Assembly (NCBI GenBank): GCA_905147135.1
Contig: LR990044.1
Location: 7,258,122-7,322,121 of the forward strand
Origin: Blastobasis lacticolella
Taxonomy: Eukaryota > Arthropoda > Insecta > Lepidoptera > Blastobasidae
Direction of reading: 5' to 3'
Length of the DNA stretch: 64,000 nt
Part shown: piece by piece, positions 11,545-21,235 of the stretch
How the letters are laid out: the number at the start of each line of letters is the position of its first letter
Numbering within the stretch: the first letter of the stretch is position 1
Notes under the pieces: model-generated
The model's database searches: none
Seen by the model: the letters and a program-made list of their open reading frames with translations, nothing else
Told to the model about the DNA's origin: nothing
Made by a program: the position numbers and the translations under genes

Positions 11545-11872
11545 AGAGCGTCGTCAGCCTAATGGTTAAGGGGTCCGACTCGTAAGCGAGAGGTACCTGG
11601 TTCAAACCCCAGTGCACTCTTTTCTAAGTTATGTACATTAGCTGAACACTAACCGAAGCTTTTACGGCGAGGGAAAACGTTATGCTGAAACCTGCATATT
11701 TAGGCGTGTGAATAACCATGATCCAATCTGGTCAAGTTCCCCAGTTAACAGGATCACGGAGGTCAGACGCCAGTCGCGCCACTGTAATTACCTGATCTGC
11801 CAAATTCTGGATCATGGTCAAGAGAGACCCCGGGCCCTAGCGCGCGAGAGTATAATCGGGGCATAAACGCCA
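11545..11872 (+). mobile_element. SINE1, near full length
   Basis: The head is GCAGAGCGTCGTCAGCCTAA with a B box close to GGTTCAAACCC. The body has AACCGAAGCTTTTACGGCGA and the tail CCCGGGCCCTAGCGCGCGAG. It is more diverged than the 7.2 kb copy. No clear target duplication was found. Confidence 0.75.
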
Positions 11873-12038
11873 ACATTACCATGTGGCTTCGCGGCTTCCA
11901 AAGGGCTGGATCGATATCGGTTTCTTTCTTCATGGTCGATGCCTTGTGCCTGATAATGAAGATTGTGTTCAAGGATTTCGGCCCGGCCTGATTTTGGCCC
12001 GCTGGCCAAAACGACTGATGCATTAAATATAATATTTT

Positions 12039-12235
12039 TCGTCAGACGTTTGGGCCCGCAGTTAAAAATGTTCTTAGAAATTGTTTTAAGACAGTCGGGG
12101 AAAAAACTACAATTTTTACCTGCGCAACTTGCCCAAACGCCTGAGGAAAAATTTAATTAATTAGGTATTTCGGCCTGAAACGCCTGATTACTAGACCGAG
12201 CTGAAACGCTTGAGTATTCAGGCGTATTCGATAAA
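12039..12235. repeat. Cluster of degenerate AAACGCCTGA motifs
   Basis: Three direct forms (CCAAACGCCTGA, TGAAACGCCTGA, TGAAACGCTTGA) and two inverted forms (ATTCAGGCGTATT, GTCAGACGTTTGG) lie within 200 bp. They may be subterminal motifs of a decayed DNA transposon or a cluster of binding sites. Confidence 0.35.
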
Positions 12236-12648
12236 ACATAATCAAACGGTTTATTAACTCAATTAGGTACCTACCTATAATTGTAATCATAGCATAAAAG
12301 TGACCATAGTGAAGCACTGACCATGAACTTTCGTATTAATCTTCAATAGTTACTGAACGATTTTAATAGACTACAAGTTAAATCTGTTTAATAAACAGTT
12401 ACAAGTTTCGCGTGCGAATCGGTAATCGAACGATTTAATAGTCGCCCCAGATCGCATGTAGGTAAAGCACCTATTACGTAACCAACATAATGAATGTGAG
12501 AAAACACGTCTCATCGAAATATTTAAATTGCTTTTGAACGCAATTAGTGCTTTGGGACTTTAAAATGGTAATTGTATTCTGAAATTGCATAAGATTTCAG
12601 CCAATACTAGAGAGAATAATAGTAAAGCGTTGAGAAATACATCTGACT
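12236..12648. other. Intergenic, nothing recognised
   Basis: AT-rich unique-looking sequence. Confidence 0.4.
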
Positions 12649-13121
12649 CAGTGGTTCTTAACCGGTGGTCTGCGGACCACTGGTGATCACTGGAGGCAGC
12701 TGAAGTGGTCCGTGGCGATATCATTAATAAAAAGAAGTTGAAGAATATTCAACATTCTTTATTTTCTGCAACACAGGTAGGTATACATAGGTGTTATGGA
12801 TACATGAAAGTGCTCTATGTTTTGCCATATCATGGCGTAAAAAATATAGAGGTCAATTTATACATTAATTACTAAAAAAAATAAGAGATAATGAAATCGT
12901 GTTCATACGATACTAAAATTGTTTTCCAAAATTTCTAGCATGTTTCTTTTGCTTGTTTCTACATTGCAGTCAAGTTACCTACTTTTGATACGATTCACCA
13001 CAGCATTGAAGGTGAAATGTTAAAAGTTTCAAGCTAGCTGCGCTTTGCTTTTACGTTTTATGTAGTCTGAAGTCTATATTACAAGGCTTACAATAATCCA
13101 GAATCAATAGGTGGTCCATAG

Positions 13122-13421
13122 ATCACGGAGGTCAGATATCAGTCACTACACTGTAATAACCTGTTGGCCAAGGAATGGAACGCATTACCCGCGAGTGTAT
13201 TCCCTGATCATTATAATGTAGACCAGAGCTGTTCTTAGACAGGCATGCTCCATCATCGGCCGCATCGTCACTTACCACCAGGTAAGGTGGTGGTCAAATG
13301 CCAGGCTAGTCAAATAGTTAAAAAAATCTGATCTGCTAAATCCTGGAGCATGGTCAAGGCTGACCCCGAGCCTTTGTGCGCGAAAGCACAGCCGGGACAT
13401 TAACGCCAAGATATTTTTTTA
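13122..13421 (+). mobile_element. SINE1, 5'-truncated, inside the hAT element
   Basis: It starts in the body (ATCACGGAGGTCAGATATC) and ends with GCCGGGACATTAACGCCAAG. The flanks AGGTGGTCCATAG and AGGTAGTCCATGG are a slightly diverged target duplication. A fragment of repeat F interrupts it. Confidence 0.75.
13156..13326 (+). repeat. Repeat F, nested in SINE1
   Basis: Blocks GAGTGTATTCCCTGATCATT, GACAGGCATGCTCCATCATC and GCATCGTCACTTACCACCAG interrupt SINE1. Copies in the opposite orientation lie at 15400-15780 and 56860-57015. Confidence 0.65.
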
Positions 13422-13500
13422 GTAGGTAGTCCATGGCAAGACATTTTTTTGCAAATGGCCCCCCCTCATTGATAAAAGGTTAAGCACCACTGATCTAACT

Positions 13501-14064
13501 AAATTGAAAATCAGTCGAGTGTACTTAGGTACTTATTTACTTCACAAGTACGATAGACAACGCAACAGTTGCAGCAAACTATGGTGAAATTATTGGACCT
13601 ATTGAAATTATATCGACATAACTGTGGGTAATGGACATTAATGTTATTTTCCATTCATGTAACTGGCACGCTTGCTATGAAGAATTGTTACCTAATGTTG
13701 GTATGTAAATAAAAACTTACTTGTTATAGGCGGTGGTTCTATTACTTCATGATAATTGATGCTTCACATAAACCTCGCCATGTACCTACGACAGTTTCTC
13801 AGGCCGACAGATTCTGAGCTAGTCAGTTTCTTGCTTAGCCAGATCCGAACTAGATGTACCAACAATATTTGTTGAACTCGTTCATAGTCAACCAGCTATT
13901 CTAAGTATTTTTATGTTAAACTGATATATCTGTTGTCGAGATGTCTATGCATTTACTTGTGCTTAGTTTCATCCACAAAGTTCACGTGAGATCACGGGTT
14001 TAGATACAGCAATGACCTAAAAATTATACAACATGGCGCTTTCCAAACTAATATAAATTATAAT
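13501..14064. other. Intergenic, nothing recognised
   Basis: No recognisable element or exon. Confidence 0.4.
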
Positions 14065-14165
14065 CATCTTGGCCCGCTATCATCAATGTCTCAGTTGTGC
14101 TCTCGTGCGCGATGGTCTGGGGTCCGCCTTGATCAAGATCTATGAGTTAGCAGATCAACTAAGGA
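14065..14165 (-). mobile_element. SINE1 tail fragment
   Basis: This is the reverse of the SINE1 tail: TTGTGCTCTCGTGCGCGATG, then GGGGTCCGCCTTGATCAAGA. Confidence 0.6.
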
Positions 14166-14518
14166 TTAAAAATAAATGTCAACCTTGGGAATAACATAGA
14201 GCTTTTAACTCTAAAATAACCGAATTTCACCTGGGTACCGATTCTGGTGTGCAATGCAGTTGTTATTATGTTGCAATGTAACTGTGATGTTACTATAACT
14301 ACGTCGAGGTATCGAGTCAGTCCTAGCATTATCCCAGTTAAATTGCAGTTAAATCATTGTTCGACCTTTGACACGTTTTCGTTGACAATTTGAAGGCAGT
14401 TTGACAACTAAGAAAGATGCAACTTAGTAATTTATTTATTTATTGGAGTGCCAACAGCCATATAAAACCATAATGCAACTAAAGTACCAGATAAACGAAT
14501 TGTGGAAAACTTCGAACT

Positions 14519-14604
14519 CATGAAAGTTGCAACTCAATATCTGTCATTTTAATAACAATCACATGAAAGTTGCAACTCAACATCTGTCATTTGAATAACA
14601 ATCA
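14519..14604. repeat. 43-bp tandem duplication, two units
   Basis: Units beginning CATGAAAGTTGCAACTCAA at 14519 and 14562 differ at only about two positions, so the duplication is fairly recent. It abuts the left end of the next element. Confidence 0.8.
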
Positions 14605-14622
14605 CACGTTTGACATGCGATT

Positions 14623-15018
14623 CAATGAGGAGTTTCCCAGTAGGTATCTAAAGCATTCTTAACCACTCACTAGATGGCGCCCCGACAATTTTGGTAATTG
14701 ATAATCGCTTAAAATAGGTTCTTAGCAAAGTGGATATAAACACTGGGTACGTTATATTGGATAATATTGTATTTATCAATAGTTTTAAACCATTTTAGAG
14801 GTTGTAATAATAATGGAACATAGTGCCAACTTATATAAATATTTAACAGTTATGTTTATATTAATAAACATTTTATTTTTAAGTTTAGTATTAGTTAGTT
14901 GCATGAAATCACTGCCACCATCATACAGATTATAAAAAGATTACCAAAATTGTAGGAGCGCCATCTATTGATGATTTTTGAAACCAACTATCAATACCTA
15001 CTGGAAAACTCCTCATTG
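14623..15018. mobile_element. MITE with long imperfect inverted termini
   Basis: The left end CAATGAGGAGTTTCCCAGTA is the inverse of the right end TACTGGAAAACTCCTCATTG. Similarity continues inward for about 75 bp (AGATGGCGCC and AATTTTGGTAAT on the left, inverted on the right). The 396-bp element has no coding capacity. Confidence 0.75.
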
Positions 15019-15224
15019 TAATGTTACTGCAACTGAGACGATTTCCGTACCAGAATCGAAGCCCTGGACAGTTGATGACAGACAATAATTACGAAACATT
15101 AGTCCATTCTCTCATTCATTTCTTTTCCCCAATAGCTGATCACCAAAAAAGGTTTAATAGTAAAAAAAAAATTGCTAACCCGCTGGTGCTACCCGCATTC
15201 CGAGGCCGCTAATTCGCATCGAAT

Positions 15225-15363
15225 CCGGTTATGACCGGTTGCGTCACAGCTAGGAAAGCTATTACACGGTGCGCCGTTGCGCGGCGCGCGCGCACGCGGT
15301 GTTGTTTACCTTTCTTTTCCTCGACTCGGCGGGTGCGAGGCGCGAGATGGTAGCGGTTAGTAG
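15225..15363 (+). promoter_or_regulatory. CpG-rich block with possible first-exon donor
   Basis: This is a locally GC- and CpG-rich island (GCGCGGCGCGCGCGCACGCG) in AT-rich surroundings. It ends at a donor-like GTTAGTAG followed by GTAAGTGG. It could be a promoter with a non-coding first exon on the plus strand. No start motif or downstream coding exon is visible. Confidence 0.25.
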
Positions 15364-15399
15364 GTAAGTGGGTATACCATCTCAGCGTATAGCCTGCTA

Positions 15400-15780
15400 A
15401 AGACCGGCCTGGGGTTCGCACTATTTTTCCTTTACACAATCTAGCAGGCATTTGACAGCCATCTGACGTAATTAACGTAACTGTGTTGCTAACGATTCTG
15501 ATTTCAATTATTGAAATTGTTACTTTTGCGATTACGTATGATTGATTTAATAGTTTCAGCAGGAACTTTGTTAGCCACTTAACCCATCAAATCAATAATA
15601 CGCAATCGCAAAAGTAACAATTTCAATAATTGAAATTAGATAATTGTTAGTAACAGAGTTACGTAATTAGCGTACTGGTCGTAAGTGACGATTATGAGCT
15701 AGAAGATTGGAGCATGCCTGTCTAGGAACAGTCTATTCATTCTAGCCTTGTAGGTGTCCAGATTATGATGATCATACGTC
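15400..15780 (-). repeat. Repeat F (reverse), split by a MITE
   Basis: The part at 15440-15464 (CTAGCAGGCATTTGACAGCC) and the part from 15680 (GTAAGTGACGATTATGAG, then CTATTCATTCTAGCCTTG) are contiguous in the copy at 56860-57015. Here they are separated by the 211-bp element that follows. Confidence 0.65.
15465..15675. mobile_element. MITE family Q, copy 1 (211 bp)
   Basis: Arms of about 85 bp contain TTTCAATTATTGAAATTGTT, then ACTTTTGCGATTACGTATGA, inverted at the right end. It sits inside repeat F. Copy 2 at 42562-42772 has the same 211-bp length. The inner block TTTCAATTATTGAAA is itself palindromic. Confidence 0.85.
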
Positions 15781-15804
15781 ATGATCATTATACGAATAAT
15801 AGGC

Positions 15805-15900
15805 TATTGCCATGATCCTGATCAGATTGGATCAAGGTAACACATTTAGTAGCCTTTTGTAGGTCGCCTCACGATGACTTCCATCACAGTAAGAACGTAG
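15805..15900 (-). mobile_element. SINE1 internal fragment
   Basis: This is the degraded reverse of the SINE1 body (CCTGATCAGATTGGATCAAG, then CACGATGACTTCCATCACAG). Confidence 0.45.
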
Positions 15901-15979
15901 GCAAGTATGCATATAATTTCATCATATTATATAACAACGTTAGAGCTTTTTAGGATGATAGCCAGCGCATTTATAATAT

Positions 15980-16095
15980 GAGGCACGTCATCTTAGTCCT
16001 TACAGTAACAACGCACCAGCGGTTCGACTGTTTTGTTTCATAAAATCGTAGATGTTATGGGAGACAGTTACCGCTTTCTAGCGGCTGGGCTGATT
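15980..16095 (+). repeat. Repeat C fragment
   Basis: It has GTCATCTTAGTCCTTACAGT and GGGAGACAGTTACCGCTT in family order. Confidence 0.6.
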
Positions 16096-16254
16096 GCTTG
16101 CCTGTCACCTAGTAGTTAAAAAGCAAGGCCTTAAAAACAGTTCACTGCTATTCTAGACTTGAAATTCCTGCGGTGATACCATCTCTATTTTCTACCATTG
16201 TCGAAAATAAAAATTACTTACGTAAACTCTGTCTAAAATGTCAAGCGACTTGGG

Positions 16255-16440
16255 AAATAAGACTTTGTGTATATCTGCGGATTTGTGTTTCTATGTGTCT
16301 GTCTGCGGCATTGCAGCTCCCGAAAGGATGGACCGATTTGAATGTGTTTTTCTTTATTTCAAAGCCAGTTTAATCGAGATGGTTGTTAGCTTTGTTTCAT
16401 TAAAATCGGTTCAGTAGTTTAGAAAATAAGAGTATCTACA
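16255..16440 (+). repeat. Dispersed repeat H
   Basis: Blocks TCTGTCTGCGGCATTGCAGC, AAGGATGGACCGATTTGAAT and AATCGGTTCAGTAGTTTAGA are shared with 44310-44545 (+), 33200-33395 (-) and 59690-59800 (+). It resembles a repeat widespread in Lepidoptera; its class was not determined. Confidence 0.6.
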
Positions 16441-16985
16441 TGAAATAAGCTGTACCTGTTGTGTTGTTTTTCTTAATGACAATATTGTATATCTGTTATT
16501 GTGCACAATAAACTGTTAAATAAATTAAGGTTGTCAAGGTTATCCGACTTTTTCTGTCGGTTAGGTCACTTATTTCTGTAATTCGGATAGCTACGCCCGT
16601 TTCGGAATGCACAATTTCTACACCGCTCTTGCCTTTCACCAAGCGCTATCTCTAACTAAGATCGCATAGATACTGTCTCCATCTGCACAATTGCTGACAC
16701 CATGCGTTATTAATCTGTTACGTGAACTGTTCTAACCCGCTGTCCTGCACGTCGCACCACTATCGTCGTATGACCGTTGCCAAGTAGGACAGCGCCTAAC
16801 TGTAGGCCCTTTAAAGGTAGAAAAGTGAAGGCGTGCTCCTATTTAACGTGGTCTCTTTAGGTAACCGCAGTAGATTGTGGCAAATACGGAACGTCGGTCG
16901 GTAGTACGCCTAATGGTATGCAGTTACCGCCTGATTCTAGTCGTTGTATAAGACCACCATCTCAGATTAAATTCCTCAGGATGAA
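16441..16985. other. Intergenic; possible retroelement tail
   Basis: TTGTGCACAATAAACTGTTAAAT near 16500 resembles the A-rich 3' end at 27840-27895. GGTTATCCGACTTTTTCTGT recurs at about 59850. No exon is recognised. Confidence 0.35.
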
Positions 16986-16989
16986 CCTG

Positions 16990-17345
16990 CCCGGGAGCTA
17001 TTCGTTTCGCTCGGCATCATGACAATGCCCGGCCCGCTGATATTCCAGGTTGCTACGTATGTTTGGGCTAATATTAACCAGTACTCAAGAAGGAGCGATC
17101 ATAAGGGTCATACGCTTCGACATGGCAATAGACTTCTCCCGATTTCGCACAGCCTGACTAAAACGTCAAGGCTGATCGGCGTCATGGGCCCAGTGTTTAT
17201 AATAGACTACCACAAGACGTCGTTGACGCTCCGAGCACCGCATCATTCAAAGACAGATTACGTCGATGGCTCGTCAAGAGTGCTTTTTATAGTTATAATG
17301 ATTTTTTAAATCTCAATATCTCGAATAAACTTGTGTCTACACTCT
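16990..17345 (+). pseudogene. LINE reverse-transcriptase C-terminal fragment
   Basis: The first part reads HGNRLLPISHSLTKTSRLIGVMGP. After a frame change the sequence continues VYNRLPQDVVDAP and FKDRLRRWLVKSAFYSYNDF. The YNRLP...FK..L..WL..FYS..DFL layout is the usual C-terminus of several insect LINE polymerases. The frameshift and loss of the catalytic core show a dead copy. Confidence 0.65.
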
Positions 17346-17649
17346 AGTAACTATTATAATGAATGAAATATTATTTTATATTGTTGACATTTCACTATTT
17401 AATTATTATTATGTAAAATGACATTGCAAATGTATTTAATATGTAAAATAATGACTTGTAACGTATGTTGTTAATAAATTATGATTATAATGATTATGAT
17501 GAATTACGTGAGAATGAACTTGGTTTACTTACTTTAAAACACAATGTTTTTTAATAAAGCGTTAAGATGGTAACCTGTTATTGCTAGTACACTTAGGTAT
17601 TATTTTCATGGGTTTCAATCAGAAAGTAAATTTTATAAATGTTTGCATT
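17346..17649. other. AT-rich intergenic
   Basis: Very AT-rich sequence downstream of the LINE fragment, possibly its tail (TAATGATTATGATGA). Nothing else was seen. Confidence 0.35.
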
Positions 17650-17835
17650 GTTCTGTTCCGGTTTAAAATTACAGGCATGAAGCATTTCATCTTAGTCCTC
17701 ACAGTGACAACGCACCTGAGGTCCTGTATTTTTATTACCTGCAACCTAAAGTAGTAATTTTAAATGTCGTAGGCGACAGTTACCACTTACCATCAGGTGG
17801 GCTGTCTGCTCGTTTGTCACTGAGTAGCTTAAAAA
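17650..17835 (+). repeat. Repeat C copy
   Basis: AGCATTTCATCTTAGTCCTC, ACAGTGACAACGCACCTGAG and GGCGACAGTTACCACTTACC occur in family order. Confidence 0.7.
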
Positions 17836-18084
17836 AAACTTACACGTATTATTGTCATAATTTTTCAGTGTGGAAGTAAATTTTTTAACGACTGACAATA
17901 GCACAGTCACCACTTATTCTCTGCTATTACAGCTACCATTGAAGGTAGCAATTATAGAAATTCCGTCAGGCACTCCGCAGACCATGTCATTGCTTAGCCG
18001 GAAAATGCAATGTCGTTATGTGGAACGAAACTTATCGGACAAGTGCGAAAGTAATTAGTAATAAACACCGGGCGATGTTGAGTA

Positions 18085-18275
18085 ACGACATAGTGGTTCA
18101 GTTATTAACGTCGCTTTGCCTCGAGGGGCCCGGATTCGATTATCGGTCTCAAACACCAATCACGATCTATCCTTCTCTACATGTTCATCACAGCCCGTAA
18201 CAGTCCAGGTTATTGTCCTAATCTCCACACTTGGCAGGCAGATTGGAGATCGCAACATACTCGTATATGATACAT
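18085..18275 (+). repeat. Repeat E fragment after a tRNA-like block
   Basis: A stretch resembling a tRNA-type head (TAGTGGTTCAGTTATTA, then GGATTCGATTATCGG) precedes the repeat E blocks CATCACAGCCCGTAACAGTC and TTGGCAGGCAGATTGGAGAT. It hints that family E may be a tRNA-derived SINE, but only this copy shows the head. Confidence 0.4.
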
Positions 18276-19060
18276 AAACTAAGTAAAATAGTTTATTATG
18301 TTAAATATGCATCACAAATTGCACAAGGGAGAATTCGAAGTATAAATAATAATTCGATTATTTGTGTGATTCAAACAGTTATTTTATTTTACCTTAATTT
18401 ACTTTAACATAAGATTTTGTCTAGTAAATCGCACTGTCGAGCCTCCATTCTACCAAATCTCTATTTGGCGTGGGTATCAGAACGATGTCACCCGCAAAGA
18501 ATATATTTTTGCGAATTCTCACAGGAATTAGCGACCCATATTATTTCCTTTCCTTACCTTATGTTTCTTAATTACTACAGATTTGTTACGAGTTCTGACA
18601 ATATTAGCTTGGCCTTTTCTCTTAATTCTTTCTTTTAATCTAACAGGAAACTTCCGTGGACCAGAGTATAATTACATCCTCTTCAAAGACATTCTCACTC
18701 AGCTAAAATTAGTAGTAAAGAAAAACATTCAAAAACTTCACGCTCTATAACGAGCCAACACGGCTACTACATAACGCCATCTGTAACCCAGAACTCGTCC
18801 TAGTTTAATTTACGAAAAAACTTGTGAAACTCGTAAAATAAAGCCGAGTCGAGCCACAAAACTTGTTATATGCCGCGAATAAGTTCGCTCGCGTAATAAC
18901 TGGTAAACATTTATGATGTCACAAAACTTGGTCACTTAACTGGCCGGAGGTTGGTCTAAGAGGTATGGCCATCTTCACTAATCCAGCCTATTAGACACGG
19001 TATCTAATCCGAACCCGGGAAAATGCTGTCCGGTTTGCCACAGTAGGTACAATGCGCCAA
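18276..19060. other. Intergenic, nothing recognised
   Basis: Short open frames only, with no repeat match. Confidence 0.4.
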
Positions 19061-19161
19061 TGACCCGGTGGCAAAACTGAAACTGTGGAATGGTGGCACT
19101 CCATTTTGAAATGAAATAGGTTAGGTATGTACCATTGTCAACAACAGTTGTCACCGGGTCA
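19061..19161. repeat. Imperfect inverted repeat (~100 bp)
   Basis: TGACCCGGTGGCAAAACTG at the left is inverted, with a 2-base gap, at 19145-19161. The outer sequences (TTTGCCACAG and GTGGCACTG) also pair loosely. It may be a decayed foldback element. Confidence 0.35.
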
Positions 19162-19342
19162 GATAAGTTTGTGGCACTGTACTATTTCTATGATAGCTTT
19201 CGTCAACAACATACGATGAACGATCTATAGATATAGTTACTAGTTTAATAGTAACATTTTCGTATTGATATCTTCATGATATGAATACTGTGTTAGTATT
19301 TCATGTTAGTATTATATTTGTTTTAATACTATGAATCCATAT

Positions 19343-19580
19343 GACGACCTGAGTGATTCAGTGGTCAACAGCCGGTATGCCACGCAAGAGGTCCCGGGTT
19401 CGATTCGAAATTGAAATGATGAATTTTAATTTCTGTTACGGTTCTGGGTATTCTATGTAAAATAATTATGTATTTAAAAGTATATAAGTAGTTAATCAGT
19501 TATCTAGGACCCATAACACAAGCTTTGCTTACTTTGGGGCTAGATGGCGCTGTGTTTATTATTTATTATAAAAATAAAAT
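19343..19580 (+). mobile_element. SINE2 copy
   Basis: The tRNA-like head has an A-box-like GTGATTCAGTGG and a B box GGTTCGATTC. The body has GATGAATTTTAATTTCTGTT and the tail CACAAGCTTTGCTTACTTTG, then GGGGCTAGATGGCGCTGTG. The same architecture occurs at 59412-59665 (+) and 39000-39238 (-). Non-coding. Confidence 0.8.
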
Positions 19581-19841
19581 AATACTATGTCAAAATTACA
19601 TTAAATTACAATTGTCAAAACTATTACAACTTTATTATACTATTATATTCACTAATTTATATTTATACGAAGTGGGGTGTCCAGTAGTTCGTGGGGAGCT
19701 ACACTACGTCGTAGTTAACATGAACACCTTACAGTTACTGTCTGTAGCAGTGTAACTGTTACATATTAGCTATTTAAAGAAATTAATCTTCGAAATAGTG
19801 ATGTGCATTAAGTACCTTCAAATGAAACCAATAATAATCTA
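19581..19841. other. Intergenic, nothing recognised
   Basis: AT-rich spacer between SINE2 and SINE1. Confidence 0.35.
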
Positions 19842-20312
19842 GCTTGGTGTTAATGTTCCTCTTGTGCTCTCGCGCGCGAGGACGCGATGTCCGCCTTTGA
19901 CCGTAGTCCAGGATTTGGCAGATCAGGTTATTACGGTGGAGCGACTGTCATCTGACCTCTGTGACCCTGTTAACAGGGGAACCTGACCAGATTAAATCAG
20001 TCGCCTGGACAAGGTTTCATCACGATGTTTTCCCTCACCGTAAGGGCATCGGTTATTGTGCCACTAATGTACATAACTCAGAAAATAGTTTTTTTTATGT
20101 TACTTAGCAGACAAACAGGCAAGCGGGCCACCTGATGGAAAGTGGTCACCGCCGCCTATGGACATCAGCAACACCAGGGGAGTCACCAATGCGTTGCCCG
20201 CCTCTAAAGAGACCTCTAATATACCTCTTGAACAATCCCATGTCATAGTCCAAAGGAAACACTGTTATGGGTACTGTGGTTCGAATCCGCTTACGAATCG
20301 GACCCATTATGC
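19842..20312 (-). mobile_element. SINE1 interrupted by repeat G
   Basis: The tail (CTTGTGCTCTCGCGCGCGAG), the body (GTTTTCCCTCACCGTAAGGG) and, beyond the insertion, a head remnant (GGTTCGAATCCGCTTACGAA near 20278) are all in reverse orientation. Repeat G at 20096-20275 separates body and head. Confidence 0.65.
20096..20275 (+). repeat. Repeat G, nested in SINE1
   Basis: CAAGCGGGCCACCTGATGG, then CGCCGCCTATGGACATCAGC and GTCACCAATGCGTTGCCCGC. The same blocks occur at 21055-21235, and a short piece at 42535-42560. It is probably a LINE 3' end. Confidence 0.65.
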
Positions 20313-20324
20313 TTAGATAGATAT

Positions 20325-20465
20325 ATAAATTATTTATTGCTCACACAAGAATTACATTGTTACATTTAAAAGTTTCTACAAAAACCGTAACTGGATGTGG
20401 GCAAAGGCGGCCTTATCGCTGCAAGCGATCTATACCAGGCAACCTTTGTCTAAAAAACCTCTTAA
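20325..20465 (-). repeat. LINE-like 3' end (reverse), family I
   Basis: ATTTATTGCTCACACAAGAA is followed by GCGGCCTTATCGCTGCAAGC and CGATCTATACCAGGCAACC. A sense-strand analogue of the tip (GAGCAATAAAGTG) ends repeat G at about 21220, so G and I may be parts of one LINE. Confidence 0.45.
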
Positions 20466-20639
20466 TACACAGGCAAATCAACAACATTAAAAGTGGAAAT
20501 ACTCGTAGATTATACGTGTTATAAGCACAAATTAAATTTCTAATTCCACTTTTATAACTCGCCATTATTAAATGAGTATTAATAATATCCTATTAATCTG
20601 CTCCCTTTAGATTGCTGATGCCCTGGACGACGTTGGCCG

Positions 20640-20829
20640 CTTTATTGTCTAACCGAATGCCTTCATAAACTATAAAAAATGTAAGACCGATACCGAATCT
20701 CGATCCCATTCCATCTCAACTCTATTAGGAAGCTTTACTGTCTGACCGAGTACCTCCATAAGCTATAGAAAACTTTAGACCGATACCGGATCTCGGTCCC
20801 GCGCGTCCCATCCCTACTCTATTAGGAAG
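20640..20829. repeat. Tandem duplication, period ~93
   Basis: Units 20640-20732 and 20733-20829 share CTTTATTGTCTAACCGA / CTTTACTGTCTGACCGA, AGACCGATACCG and CTCTATTAGGAAG, at roughly 80 percent identity. Confidence 0.7.
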
Positions 20830-21054
20830 CGGTGGTAATTGGGTTGGGCAACGGCGAAAGTGCTCAGGCGCAGGCCGCGCAACATTTTTACTCTCACTAG
20901 CGGTCACGGTCGCGACTTCGTTCGCGTGAACCCGCTTTTGGGTGTTGGAACAATTACAGTGTCGAGCTCACTTATTGTCCTACAGTCTAGCTGCCTTTCT
21001 GAAGGCCGTCTTTGCTCATATGTTCCTTGTTGTTGTAATTTATTGTTGTGTTAT

Positions 21055-21235
21055 ATGTCAGACAAACATTCAAGCGGGCCACCTGGTGTAGAGTGTGTAC
21101 CGCCGTCTATGGACATCAGCATCGCCAGGGGAGTTACCAATGCGTTACTCGCCTCTGAAGCGACCTCTAATATACCTCGTGAACGATTATTTGAAGTGAT
21201 TTATATTGCAATATTATATGAGCAATAAAGTGTTT
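21055..21235 (+). repeat. Repeat G with poly(A)-signal-like tip
   Basis: CAAGCGGGCCACCTGGTG, GTCTATGGACATCAGCATCG and GAGTTACCAATGCGTTAC are followed by GAGCAATAAAGTG and a CTATCTATCTA tail. Confidence 0.65.

Larger units (their letters stand above)
12649..13492. mobile_element. Non-autonomous hAT-type element with nested insertions
   Basis: The terminal repeats CAGTGGTTCTTAACC (12649-12663) and the inverse GGTTAAGCACCACTG (13478-13492) match at 14 of 15 bases. They are flanked by 8-bp direct repeats, ATCTGACT (12641-12648) and ATCTAACT (13493-13500). A CAGTG-type terminus with an 8-bp duplication is characteristic of the hAT superfamily. The subterminal palindrome GTGGTCTGCGGACCAC is also typical. 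A SINE1 insertion accounts for about 300 bp, leaving an original element of about 540 bp without a transposase. Confidence 0.85.

Noticed and set aside
20839..21228. 129-codon plus-strand open frame
   Set aside because: It passes through repeat G and the tandem-duplication edge without any domain.
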